Source: Deltaproteobacteria bacterium
GTDB lineage: Bacteria > Desulfobacterota > Desulfobacteria > Desulfobacterales > JAFDDL01
NCBI GenBank assembly: GCA_019310865.1
Contig: JAFDDL010000019.1
Location: 1-15,790, forward strand
Direction: 5' to 3'
Length of the DNA: 15,790 bases
Each line of letters starts with the position of its first letter. Position 1 is the first letter of the stretch. The notes below the pieces were generated by a model. The model ran no database searches, was not told the origin of the DNA, and saw only the letters and a list, made by a program, of their open reading frames with translations. The position numbers and the translations under genes are program-made. Below are positions 15,731-15,790 of this stretch, piece after piece.

Positions 15731-15782
15731 TTCTTCAGAATATAATTTTCTATCAGAAACTTATATTCTGAAGAACGTCCCC
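15724..15782. repeat. 22-bp perfect inverted repeat (hairpin) at the right edge
   Basis: The arms 15724-15745 and 15761-15782 are perfect reverse complements over 22 bp, starting GGGGACGTTCTTC and ending GAAGAACGTCCCC. The 15-nt loop adds a further 4-bp stem (TTTC/GAAA) after one mismatch. This resembles the REP-like palindromes beside IS200-like (RAYT) transposase genes, which would have to lie beyond the window. No T-run follows either arm, so a terminator role is not supported. Confidence 0.75.
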
Positions 15783-15790
15783 ATCCGAAA

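Noticed and set aside
15703..15782. CRISPR repeat array
   Set aside because: There are only two abutting 14-bp copies without spacers, followed by a palindrome.

Overview
The window reads as chromosomal DNA from a Gram-negative bacterium, most likely a Desulfobacterota (deltaproteobacterial) relative of the Desulfobacterales. This placement is inference: it rests on the alaC-like / hom / thrH gene set, the style of the dispersed extragenic repeats and the lipoprotein and cell-wall genes. No rRNA or single diagnostic gene fixes the taxon.

Layout. Positions 1-2237 are accessory. They hold the 5' end of an unrecognised gene leaving the left edge, then a complete IS1634-type insertion sequence (111-2237) with perfect 17-bp terminal inverted repeats and an apparently intact 618-residue DDE transposase. 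Between the IS and about 2350 are three copies of a short GG(G/T)TAGCAA motif next to the 3' side of a minus-strand initiator tRNA-fMet gene (2397-2473) that has its own promoter and terminator. This may be an old tRNA-associated integration site. Next comes a minus-strand amino-acid operon, alaC-like aminotransferase -> hom -> thrH (5886 down to 2549). A palindromic repeat element of about 160 bp is wedged between hom and thrH.

At 5887-6083 two promoters lie back to back, one for the alaC operon (-) and one for purM (+). The plus-strand group is purM (purine synthesis), a large membrane sugar-phosphate transferase fused to part of a FlaA1/CapD-type protein, and tsaD (tRNA t6A modification). 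The tsaD 3' end overlaps the convergent nagZ by 46 bp. The nagZ gene belongs to a minus-strand envelope group: TPR-rich lipoprotein (15539-13260) -> membrane coiled-coil protein of unknown function (13174-12011) -> mltG (12004-11000) -> nagZ (10987-9959). MltG and NagZ act on peptidoglycan strands and muropeptides respectively.

The right end (15546-15790) carries a 24-bp dyad upstream of the TPR gene, a doubtful 36-codon ORF, a perfect 14-bp tandem duplication and a 22-bp perfect hairpin. It looks like the edge of another repeat or mobile unit that continues past the window.

The most unusual items are the membrane-anchored coiled-coil protein with a C-terminal segment resembling the RelE/ParE toxin fold, the GT4-FlaA1 fusion, and the repeat element inside the threonine operon. 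I found no CRISPR array and no complete new defence system.
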